The position numbers and the translations under genes are program-made. A DNA stretch of 64,000 nucleotides from Siphonodentalium dalli (lineage: Eukaryota > Mollusca > Scaphopoda > Gadilida > Siphonodentaliidae), in NCBI GenBank assembly GCA_032622095.1, contig CP136061.1, positions 232,994,944 through 233,058,943 on the forward strand, read 5' to 3'. This document shows, in pieces, positions 24,398 to 34,665 of this stretch. The notes under the pieces are model-generated. The model was not told the DNA's origin. It worked only from the letters and a program-made list of their open reading frames with translations, and did not search any database. Within the stretch, counting starts at the first letter, position 1. Each line of letters opens with the position of its first letter.

Positions 24398-24794
24398 TTA
24401 CGGGTTGACTAAGGCTATGACTAAGTTTTTTTTTCCAGTGTATATACATACTGTTTGCCTCACATTCACCGGGTATATACACCACATATCCCTACAATCA
24501 CTGGACCCAGATATATAAGACAATACTCTTCAGTTGGTCATTCGGGGCTTCATACATCTTGCACCAATGAGGTATATACTTTATTATATACTTTATTCTC
24601 CCAGCCAATGTACATGGTACGGAGACAACGGAATACATAAATCAATACCTACCCCGTGTCAAGTGCGGACGGACGATGGTTACCGTAATTAGTTAATTAA
24701 TCAAATTCAAGTTAAAGTTGCCATCAGGACGTGGCTATATTGTGGATCCCCAGAAACACTGGATGGGTGTGTGATTTCTCATTCCGCGCTCCGC

Positions 24795-25250
24795 GTGTAT
24801 ACTAATGTAGAGATTCCTGTTTCGCCTGGGCGCTGGGGGTTTTATTTATAGAAATGGGATTTTTTGGGACGGATTTAAAAATCGAACTGCGACCCGGAGG
24901 CCGAGTCCGGTAAAAGGTGTAGTTAGGAATTTTAATTTCGTTTATTGTCCTTTACATTATTATGTCAATAATTTTGATTTTTGGTTTGTGACAAGCTATG
25001 TCAATTACAAATAAAAGAAATGAAAAAGATAATTTGTAAGTCTTATATTTCAACTTTTATAGACATTTTTCGTTCTGCAGACCACTGGGGGTTGTGGTCG
25101 GAGACGGCCGAGTCGGCCGCCGGTTCGTTAATTAGGTGCTGGTTGTTATTGTTATTTTAACGGAATTCTGAGTTCTCATTCGCGAAACAATCATGGGTAT
25201 ACATATAATATATGATCTTGAGAGCGTTACCATTTCTGACATTGGTTTTC
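24795..25250. repeat. Dispersed repeat X, inverted copy
   Basis: This is the reverse complement of sequence at 54436-54897 (for example ACAAATAAAAGAAATGAAAA here, TTTTCATTTCTTTTATTTGT there). A shorter copy is at 51310-51660. Identity is roughly 85-90% by eye. The type is unknown, and no terminal repeats were identified. Confidence 0.82.
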
Positions 25251-26860
25251 TTGTATATATCTCATATTGGTTTGTCGCCACGCTCCTCGTTATCGAACAT
25301 TGACGTGGGCGGTCGGTCAATTGTGCATTCTATCCGCTGATTCATGGCTGAGCGTATGGTCTAGCTATTCATAATTATATTGAGTAAGAAAAAGAATACA
25401 CATTTTAAATGAAACTATATGATTGCGTATATATAAACGAAATGGAAGATACATGTATCAAGTACACAAACATTTTCTTGACCAATGCAGTCAAACTCGG
25501 ATTCGGCATGGCAGTTTTAGCCCGTCGTCGTGGACTGCCATTTCTCATTCTTTTCGTCTGCATGGTGGTGTGTTAGTATATCGTTTACGTCGTCTTAGTG
25601 GCTTGTCGCCATGTTTCTCGCCTGTATATATGATTTCGAATATATCTCAGATTGACGTGGACGGTCCGTCACTTACACATATCCGCTGATTCATGACTAG
25701 TGTGTGCTTTCCTCTCATATATCACTTTCGCATGGCCAATATATATATATGATTGTGAGGGACACGATGCACTATATATATGGACAAGTTTGTCAGTTGA
25801 TTTCATGTGGTCGGGGGCCTCTGCGTATTCGTTCAGTGGTATACTTCCTGATAAAGCTGACACTATGTGCGGTCTTTCCTCCACCCTTAATTCTGACATC
25901 TTGATATGGCCCAGCGATGAACGAGAGTAAACCTCAATAAACCAACCAATCATTGACTCGATGTTTGTCGTCACGTTTCTCGTTTGTGTGTTTAAATTCA
26001 GCTTGAGGTATCTCACATTTGTTTGAGAGATGTCACGCGTGTTCTCACCTGTGGAGCCACACTTCTCGCATGCGTGCACTATTTCTCGTATCTCACATTC
26101 ATATATATGGGCGATATCTCAGTAGTCTGGCAGTATTTTTAGGCTGAGCGTTCAATTTGTCATATATCTCATATTCAAATTGCCGATCTCTCGTCGCTTT
26201 GTAGCCACGCTTCCCGTCCGATCACATGTGGTTGAACTCTTGTATTGATACTACAATTGTCGTCACGAGTTTCATCTCATGCAGTGTCTTCCCATATATC
26301 TCCCAATGAATGTGTCGATATATCGCATGGACCCCCGGTTTGAAATCATGGTGGTTTTCGCCTGTGTGCTAGAATTCTCAGAAATCTCTCAAATCTTGAA
26401 TAATAACACTTCTCACGTGTTTGTTTCCACACTCTCTCCTGAGTCTATTATATATGAATATCTCACGTGGTATGGATCTTCCAAAATCTCGTCAGTGTAT
26501 GATTTAATATACAGACGCGAAAAAGACAATTTATGAAAACTGTAGACCTATGCAATGCGATATCCGTTAGCCCCGTTATATAGCAGGTTCGCTGTGATTA
26601 CCGGTGATCCATGGTGAATATATAATATATATATACAATAGTGCTCACTAATCCTCGCCACCCACCTTGCTGTTGAGTGGATCACCGTGAATCGCTCTGC
26701 TCTCCAAGAATAGATGACAATCCGGTTGAGTGTTTTGCTTATCGCACACTTTTTACACTCTGCATCTCAAAGTTATGTGGTCGATCGCTTGCTCGGAGTT
26801 GCTTCTTTGTTGTCAGACTTTTTGTATCTTAATGCCGCACATCTACCATATGCTCGTGAT
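25251..26860 (-). pseudogene. Decayed C2H2 zinc-finger units (old part)
   Basis: On the minus strand, fragments of the C2H2 inter-finger linker recur in varying frames: RGDKP near 25280 and HGDKP near 25610, YTGEK near 25622, HTNEK near 25980, CEKCGSTGEN near 26040 and HTGEN near 26355. These match the HTGEKP linker and the C-x2-C knuckle of zinc-finger transcription factors. Stops and frameshifts are frequent, so no protein can be made. The segment leads into the phased 84-bp array at 26864-28460 and probably shares its origin. Confidence 0.62.
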
Positions 26861-26863
26861 GTC

Positions 26864-28460
26864 TCACATTAATGTGGGCGATTTGTCCCGTGGACTCATC
26901 GGGTTGTCTCCTCGATTTGTGTTCGATTTCTCGTATATCTCACATTGAAGTGGGCGACCTATCGAATGTATTCGTCGGTCTGTCTCCACGTGTCTTGTAT
27001 AAGTGTCTGATTCCTCGTATATCTCACATTGATGTGGGCGACCTATCGCATGTACTCGTTGGTCTGCCTCCACGTGTCTTGTATAAGTGTCTGATTCCTC
27101 GTATATCTCACATTGATGTGGGCGACCTATCGAATGTACTCGTTGGTCTATACCCATGCTTCTTGGCTAAGTGTCGGATTCTCCATATATCTCACATTGA
27201 TGTGGGCGACCTATCGAATGTATTCGTCGGTCTGTCTCCACGTGTCTTGTATAAGTGTCTGATTCCTCGTATATCTCACATTGATGTGGGCGACCTATCG
27301 CATGTACTCGTTGGTCTATACCCATGCTTCTTGGCCAAGTGTCGGATTCTCCATATATCTTACATTGAAGTGGGCGACCTATCGAATGTATTCGTCGGTC
27401 TGTCTCCACGTGTCTTGTATAAGTGTCTGATTCCTCGTATATCTCACATTGATGTGGGCGACCTATCGAATGTACTCGTCGGTCTGCCTCCACGTGTCTT
27501 GTATAAGTGTCTGATTCCTCGTATATCTCACATTGATGTGGGCGACCTATCGAATGTACTCGTCGGTCTGTCTCCACGTATCTGATCTAAGTGCCCGATT
27601 CCTCGCATATCTCACATTGATGTGGGCGACCTATCGAATGTACTCATCGGTCTGTCTCCACGTGTCTTGTATACGTGTCTGATTCCTCGTATATCTCACA
27701 TTGATGTTGGCGACCTATCGAATGTACTCATCGGTCTGCCTCCACGTGTCTTGTATACGTGTCTGATTCCTCGTATATCTCACATTGATGTGGGCGACCT
27801 ATCGATTGTACTCATCGGTCTGTCTCCACGTGTCTTGTATAAGTGTCTGATTCCTCGTATATCTCACATTGATGTGGGCGACCTATCGAATGTACTCGTC
27901 GGTCTGTCTCCACGTATCTGATCTAAGTGCCTGAATCCTCGCATATCTCACATTGATGTGGGCGACCTATCGAATGTACTCATCGGTCTGTCTCCACGTG
28001 TCTTGTATACGTGTCTGATTCCTCGTATATCTCACATTGATGTTGGCGACCTATCGAATGTACTCATCGGTCTGCCTCCACGTGTCTTGTATAAGTGTCT
28101 GATTCCTCGTATATCTCACATTGATGTGGGCGACCTATAGATTGTACTCATCGGTCTGTCTCCACGTGTCTTGTATAATTGTCTGATTCCTCGTATATCT
28201 CACATTGATGTGGGCGACCTATCGAATGTACTCGTCGGTCTGCCTCCACGTTTCTTGTATAAGTGTCTGATTCCTCGTATATCCCACATTGATGTTGGCG
28301 ACATATCGAATGTACTCGTCGGTCTGTCTCCACGCATCTGATCTAGGTGCCTGTTTCCTTGTATATCTCACATTGATGTGGGCGACCTATCGAATGTACT
28401 CATCTGTTTTTATCCACGTGTCTTGTATGAGTGCCTGATTTGTCATATATGTCGCATCTC
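26864..28460 (-). pseudogene. 84-bp satellite derived from C2H2 zinc-finger repeats
   Basis: Nineteen units occur. The last 18 (GTGGGCGACC landmark at 26949 to 28377) are spaced at exactly 84 bp with no indel. On the minus strand each unit reads as 28 residues, the length of one C2H2 finger plus linker: RPHQCEIY, then EESD, a variable segment, DRRVH and SIG. Against the finger pattern, the first Cys and last His are kept. The second Cys is usually Tyr, the core Phe is Asp or Gly and the first His is Asp. Two units (27605-27616, 27941-27952) still have CEIC. Stops occur in several units, so the array is not a working protein. Confidence 0.72.
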
Positions 28461-28561
28461 GGACATGTGCGATCTCTCACAGGGGCTCACCGGTATCTCG
28501 CTGAGTATGATTTCTCACAATGTTGAACTCTTGAAACTCACCGGTTTGTCATCAGGTTTAA
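28461..28561 (-). pseudogene. Diverged zinc-finger-like edge unit
   Basis: At the right edge of the satellite the minus strand reads TCPRCDIYDKSG...TRHV, and further on a DTGEP linker-like fragment in another frame. This unit is less homogenised than the core and keeps finger-like residues missing from it. Confidence 0.55.
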
Positions 28562-28716
28562 GGTATGTCCTTCATGTAAGAATACACTAACCCTAAATCT
28601 AACCCTAATCATAGCCCTAACCCTAGCCCTAACCCTAACCCTAACCTTAATCCTAACACATATCGATAATAGAGGGTGGTGCGTGGATTCGTGTATTCTT
28701 ACATGAACGATATACC
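28562..28716. mobile_element. Foldback enclosing telomere-like CCCTAA repeats
   Basis: The arms 28562-28587 and 28691-28716 are inverted copies (core TTCATGTAAGAATACAC perfect, extended by GGTAT...). Between them, at 28588-28660, are about a dozen CCCTAA-type hexamers (CCCTAA, CCTTAA, TCTAAC variants), that is degenerate TTAGGG telomeric repeats. It may be a MITE that amplified a telomere-like motif, or an old interstitial telomere tract. Confidence 0.85.
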
Positions 28717-28734
28717 GGCTTTTAGTGCAATGCA

Positions 28735-28870
28735 CGCGCACTTTCATGCGGAGGTGACCGAGTGCACGTGTATGTATTTGTGTCGTCGCTCTTGTGAAGC
28801 ACCTGTATAATGTCAGCGCTTATTAGACCGCGCTAAGCGCTATATAAAACCTATTCATTATTATTGAGTT
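28735..28870 (+). repeat. Possible SINE/MITE tail (GCGCTATATAAAA)
   Basis: The phrase AAGCGCTATATAAAACC followed by ATTCATTATTATT resembles the 3' tails of dispersed retroposons in many animals. No pol III box was identified upstream. Confidence 0.4.
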
Positions 28871-29364
28871 TCAATTACATGGTATATACTATATCAGATT
28901 GATGGTATCCAGCAACTCAGATCAAGCTTGAAAATCTGTCCTGACATTCGCCCGCGGACCGGGGTATATGTGCACTTAGTTCCGAGGACTTGGATGAGTG
29001 TTCTATATATATAATACATGTGAGGTGATTTCACCTTATCTGATCCCATATCTGATTATAAGGGCATAGAATCTCCTGCGTATATATATCCCTGCTTTGT
29101 CATGATGGGACATATATTTGGTCGATGCCATCGCAATCTGCAAGACTATTAACTTATTGATGCGCTGGTGGTATTGTATACGGGACAATGGTACCAAATT
29201 AATTGCTTCCTATTGATACATTATTCTCACCTGTATTCTGGTGTGTAATTGAATTCGTGCTTTAGCACCAATATATATTATCACAGTGGCAGGTATAGTA
29301 TATATAGGTATATCTGCTATTATATTCCACAGGGGACTGTGGTTCGTGTGTCCTCGCAAACGGC
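28871..29364. other. Intergenic, nothing recognised
   Basis: No supportable feature. Confidence 0.5.
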
Positions 29365-30305
29365 TAATAAAATATTGTGGACGCTGTAGTCAGTTATAGA
29401 TGACATAGATCACGAAAAAGAAGATACGGAAAGCTATTGTACTATAACATATCATACAGGGTAACGGTGAGTGTGCATGCGTGTATGCAAAATGCTATGT
29501 CACACGCAAATGGCTCAGGTAAACGAAATTAAGTTTCTATGGTGAACATAGTTGTGTTGCCAGTTGCGCGCGATTTTGGCATCAATTATGTAAGCAATGT
29601 CAGTCATAATGTACATGTTTGTATATACATATTATGTTTATCACCGAAATAATAACAGGTGTATGATTATAACACACCATTATGGTATAGAATTATGTAT
29701 CGAGATGAAACAAATATATTGCGGCAGTGGCAACGAGCTCATAAGTTCTGCAGTGGTTTGGCGATATGGTGCATGCAGCCGGATAGCATTTTATCCTTGT
29801 GGTACGCGGATGAATTGAAATAAATTTGTGGACGAGGTATAGTCAGTTATATATGACATAGATAATAAAAACAAGATGACACGGTTAGCTATTGTCTTAT
29901 TAAAAAAAACATCTTGCAAGGTAATGTGAAAGTGCGTGTATGGAAAATGTTATGTCTCACGCAAATGGCCCATGTGAATAAAATTAAGGTTCGGTATGAA
30001 AATAGTTGTCTTGACGGTTTCGAGCGATTATAGCATCAGTATGTAAGCAATATCAATCATAATATACATGTGTATATACATAGGTTTCTCACAGAAATCA
30101 TATCAGATGTATTATTATAAACATAACATTATTGTATATAATTAGGTATAAAGACATGAACGTTATACGAATATAGTACCACAGCGACAGCGACAGCGAA
30201 CACATTGTATTAGCATTGTAACCGCGCGGTACATGCGGAAAATAAAATATTATGGACGATGCGGTCAGTTATAGATGACATAGATAATAATAATATAAAA
30301 AAAGA
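29365..30305. repeat. Tandem repeat, ~440-bp period, two copies plus a start
   Basis: AATAAA(A)TNTGTGGACG...GTCAGTTATAGATGACATAGAT opens units at about 29365, 29818 and 30240. The first two are complete and share CTCACGCAAATGG, CATCAATTATGTAAGCAAT and TATACATATT landmarks at reduced identity, while the third stops after about 60 bp. No coding potential. Confidence 0.82.
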
Positions 30306-31352
30306 GATAAAAAAATTACGAGCATATCTATACTCTCCAAATAAAGATGTGAATGTGGAAAATATATCAATTAGCAACACAAATAAGACACAAGAACATG
30401 CAAATGTGCATGCGAAGACAAATTATTCAAACATTCTCAGAGGATGTATATGTCAGGGCCTGGGGCGGCAAAAACTTTAGAAAGTTTGAACCGGGAATAT
30501 TGAACACATCAAACATTAACATGCAAGAAAATGTTGAAATCAGCATATATGTGCAACATTGAAAATAAAGTTACAGTTACAGTTGCCAATATTAAGTAAT
30601 GTGGCACATTGTATTGGAGCATCAAACTAAGCCTAGTCATAACCCATGCATATCTATGTGTCACGTCAAGTAAGTCGAAAAATAACGAAAATATACCGAA
30701 ATACTCAATATGGAGGCTATATTCACTGTAAAGACCTAGGAAAATGATAGGGAGTAACATGGGCTGTTCTTAAGTTTTCACGCAAACGCTCTTTATGTAT
30801 TACCACATCAAAACAATCAGAAACAGTTTTTGTTGTTAGGTACAAATGGAATCCCCTTGCACAAAAAGTACTCTAACTGCCACGCAACGAACTGGGCAAC
30901 TCTAAGTAGCAACATTTGTGTCCAATAGTGGGGGCTGTAAGCTAATGGGGTGTGCAATTTGGATAAAAGCATGAAAATTGGTACACATATAAAGTAGAAC
31001 ATGGGGGTTCAGTTCGAAGCGAGACCCAAATTGGCAGACCCCCTCATATGACATTGAGGTCAAGGTCATCAACATTAATTTTCACTATAGGTTGTCTGGA
31101 ATGTGCATAAGGGAGCTAACAATTATGCATTGTGCATATTATTCATTACTTCACACTGGGGAGACATAATATGACTAACATCATAATATTTGGGGGCTTT
31201 ATATGAGAGTTGGAATGTTTTTGGTGACCTTGAACTTAAAATTGTGCCATGTTGTCAATTATCACTTGGGCGATGGGATGGTTTTGGCGTATCAGGTTAG
31301 ATGTTTTATTCAAACATATTGCAACAATCATAATTATATCCAATACAGGTGT
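30306..31352. other. Intergenic, nothing recognised
   Basis: Contains a TGAGGTCAAGGTCA phrase at about 31051, of a kind common in dispersed repeats. No gene was seen. Confidence 0.5.
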
Positions 31353-31620
31353 GGGGCCAAAGTGGCTCGGTTGGTAAGGTATGTGTTGCATAAGACAAAC
31401 ATAAGCCATTCCAATTAGTGATGGTGAAACTGATTTGAATCAGCTGGCACACATGCAATTGTGAAAGTGTGTCAATTGCTTTCCTGTGTTCAGTTATTTA
31501 TTCTCAGTGAGATATATCCTCTTCACAGCCTCTCCTCCACCTGTAAACCTGACATGATATGCCATGATGTGACATAGCAGCTAAAAGGACCAATAACCCC
31601 AATAAAACAAACAAACAAAT
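31353..31620 (+). mobile_element. tRNA-derived SINE
   Basis: The 5' part contains an A-box-like AGTGGCTCGGTTGG (31361-31374) and, about 60 bp on, a B-box-like GATTTGAATC, spaced as in tRNA-derived pol III promoters. A body of about 150 bp follows and the 3' end is AATAAAACAAACAAACAAAT. The order head, body, short A-rich repeat tail is that of a SINE. The B box deviates from GGTTCGAATC, so the copy is probably old. A clear target-site duplication was not found. Confidence 0.75.
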
Positions 31621-31754
31621 ATCAGTTTCTTAAATTGGAATGATGCGCTTACATACCACTAAGTGAATGGTGTTAGCTGGTGTTGATTATTTTAACACTA
31701 TCAAATACCTTATTAGGATGAATAAAATATTTGGCAAAGAAATGTGTTTGACCA

Positions 31755-33490
31755 AACACACGTATCTTATACCGACAAAACACCGACAGAGCCATCGGCC
31801 GCCCGGCCAACTCAGTGTACAATTAAACAGATTATCACACGTATCTAATACCGACAGTCGTCGGCGCCCTAACCGTTGTACAATTAATACGGTTCCCGCA
31901 CGTATCTAATACCGACAGTCATCGGCGCCCTAACCGTTGTACAATTAATACGGTTCTCACACGTAGCTTATACCGACAGTCATCGGCTCCCTAACCGCTG
32001 TACAATTAATACGGTTCTCACAGGTATATTATACCGACAGAGTCATCGGTGCCCTAACCATTGTACAATTAATACGGTTCTCACACGTATCTAATACCGA
32101 CAGTCATCGGCTCCCTAGCCGTTGTACAATTAATACGGTTCCCGCACGTATCTAATACCGACAGTCATCGGCGCCCTAACCGTTGTACAATTAATACGGT
32201 TCTCACACGTAGCTTATACCGACAGTCATCGGCTCCCTAACCGCTGTACAATTAATACGGTTCTCACAGGTATATTATACCGACAGAGTCATCGGTGCCC
32301 TAACCATTGTACAATTAATACGGTTCTCACACGTATCTAATACCGACAGTCATCGGCGCCCTAACCGTTGTACAATTAATACGGTTCTCACACGTAGCTT
32401 ATGCCGACAGAGTCATCGGCGCCCTAACCGTTGTACAATTAATACGGTTCTCACAGGTATCTTATACCGACAGAGTCATCGGTGCCCTAACCATTGTACA
32501 ATTAATACGGTTCTCACAGGTATATTATACCGACAGAGTCATCGGTGCCCTAACCATTGTACAATTAATACGGTTCTCACACGTATATTATACCGACAGT
32601 CATCGGTTCCCTAGCCGTTGTACAATTAATACGGTTCCCACACGTATCTAATACCGACAGTCATCGGCGCCCTAACCGTTGTACAATTAATACGGTTCCC
32701 GCACGTATCTAATACCGACAGTCATCGGCGCCCTAACCGTTGTACAATTAATACGGTTCTCACACGTATCTTATACCGACAGTCATCGGCTCCCTAACCA
32801 TTGTACAATTAATACGGTTCTCACACGTATCTTATACCGACAGTCATCGGCTCCCTAACCATTGTACAATTAATACGGTTCTCACAGGTATATTATACCG
32901 ACAGAGTCATCGGTGCCCTAACCATTGTACAATTAATACGGTTCTCACACGTATCTAATACCGACAGTCATCGGCTCCCTAGCCGTTGTACAATTAATAC
33001 GGTTCTCACACGTATCTAATGCCGACAGTCATCGGCGCCCTAACCGTTGTACAGTTCATACGGTTCTCACACGTAGCTTATGCCGACAGAGTCATCGGCG
33101 CCCCATTAAACCGTTGTACAATTAATACGGTTCCCACACGTATCTTATAACGACAGAGCCATCGGGCCTCCAACACTGTGTAAAATTAATAAGATTATCA
33201 CACGTATCTTATACCGACAGAGCCATCGGGGCTCCAACACTGTGTACAATTAATAATCGGGGCCCCCAATTCGTTGTACAATTATATAATTCTCACATGA
33301 CATTGTACCTTATACCGACAGAGCCATCGGGGTCACAACACTGTGTACAATTACTAATATTATCACACGTCTCTTACACCGACACCGCCATCGGGGCCCC
33401 AAATCTGTGTACAATTAGTAAGATTCTCACATTTATCTTATACCGACACCGCCATCGCGGCCCCAACTCGTATTAATAAGTTCTCACACT
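31755..33490. repeat. 61-bp minisatellite, about 27 units, higher-order structure
   Basis: Unit landmarks are CACACGTATCTAATACCGAC, AGTCATCGGCGCCCTAACCG and TTGTACAATTAATACGG. Units differ by AGTC against AGAGTC and by GCGCC, GCTCC or GGTGCC. The variant order of four units starting at about 31900 is repeated from about 32144, giving a higher-order unit of about 245 bp. Units beyond 33100 and the first one are more diverged, as expected for array edges. Non-coding. Confidence 0.92.
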
Positions 33491-34665
33491 GACTTAATAT
33501 TATACCCACTTCCATTAAAATGGAATATTGAATTTTTACGACTGGCAACTCAACCTACGTTTTAATATCTATACATGCACTTCCAGACAGTATATATGTT
33601 TATATCACACAATTCGCGCAACTCGCTGACAATGCGTGTATCTCCACATGACTATTGCCTCTTATAATTTCACGATAAATTCTGAAAACCATGTGGTTAC
33701 CTGCAGTACATGCTTATTGTCAATGCACATTTGCGTTAGTAACAATTACACAAGTAGTACTTATTAGACTGGCAAATTCACCAATACCGTCATTATTAAT
33801 GATAATAAAGGCAACTATAATATGCCAGCGTGTTGCGTCGATATATAGAACACAGGGTCATATATACTATAGGACACTTAATTGTTTCCCTGGTGTGTAC
33901 AACATTCATGCCACACCATCGATCCCTAACGGAAAGAAACAAAACTGTTCACCGGTATAAAGATTCTTGTCAGTGTAAACTCATATACGACTGTCAATGT
34001 CAGTGCGTTGTCCTTCGACCCGCAAATTGTTAAGTGGGAAGGGCCGCCGTCACACAAAATCGACCCACGCCAATGGATATAATTACTTGTGACCCCAATT
34101 TTTCGTGGCTTCTACACCTGGATGGATATATGTATACATTATGCATTCAGAGTTGCAGGATATATTCTGTGAAATATGCTTCTTTTCCTTTAGATTGTTG
34201 TGTATACTATAATATATCGACTACACGCAGCCGCATGGAAGAGGATATCTTGAACAATAGCGTACTTTTTCAAGATAATTAGCCTTTACCAGTGATGTAA
34301 ACTTAGATATAACAATATGTTGTTATTGTTGTTGTAACTGAAGATATGGATATTTGCTGACTATATCCTTGGAAATAATGGCAGTGTTGTGGAAAACACT
34401 ACTCCGAACAGTCAATAAAGAGGATACTTTGATGAAACTCAATTTATTGTCAACAAACTATTGGTAGCGAAACCTAACATCACTGTTTATGTATACTTCA
34501 CCTCTCCATAGTGAATGGATTGGAAGTCTATGCCGAGATGATGTGATTTTTCCAGTTTCTTGAACATTATTCGTTGTCACTGAATCAAATCAACCGAACT
34601 CGGTCATAGGAGACATCGATTGATTCGTAACAACGAAGTAAGACAATCTCATTTAGAACCAAATT
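33491..34665. other. Upstream flank of the GPCR gene; nothing specific seen
   Basis: AT-rich with short ORFs only. No TATA box at a convincing distance or other core promoter can be assigned. A 5' UTR probably lies here, perhaps from about 34.5 kb. Confidence 0.4.

Larger units (their letters stand above)
20638..24440. mobile_element. 3.8-kb CACTG-ended DNA transposon
   Basis: The left end CACTGAAAAAAAAAACTTAG and the right end (reverse complement CACTGGAAAAAAAAACTTAG) are inverted, and both are flanked by TA (20636-20637, 24441-24442). Just inside, the 8-mer CTTAGTCA and palindromic CCTTAGTCAGAAATGACTAAGG-type units are repeated many times at 20645-20830 and again at 24000-24060. Arrays of subterminal motifs are typical of CACTA/EnSpm transposase-binding regions. 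A Tc1-like TA element is the alternative. No transposase ORF was recognised. Two other elements (22833-23737 and 24075-24397) are nested inside. Confidence 0.8.

Noticed and set aside
26872-27585. 237-codon plus-strand ORF through the 84-bp array
   Set aside because: The unit length is a multiple of three and lacks stops on the plus strand, so openness is automatic. The antisense frame carries the meaningful (zinc-finger) pattern.
31353-31450. Functional tRNA gene
   Set aside because: The A and B boxes are present, but the sequence does not fold into a full cloverleaf with intact acceptor stem. The A-rich tail marks a SINE.
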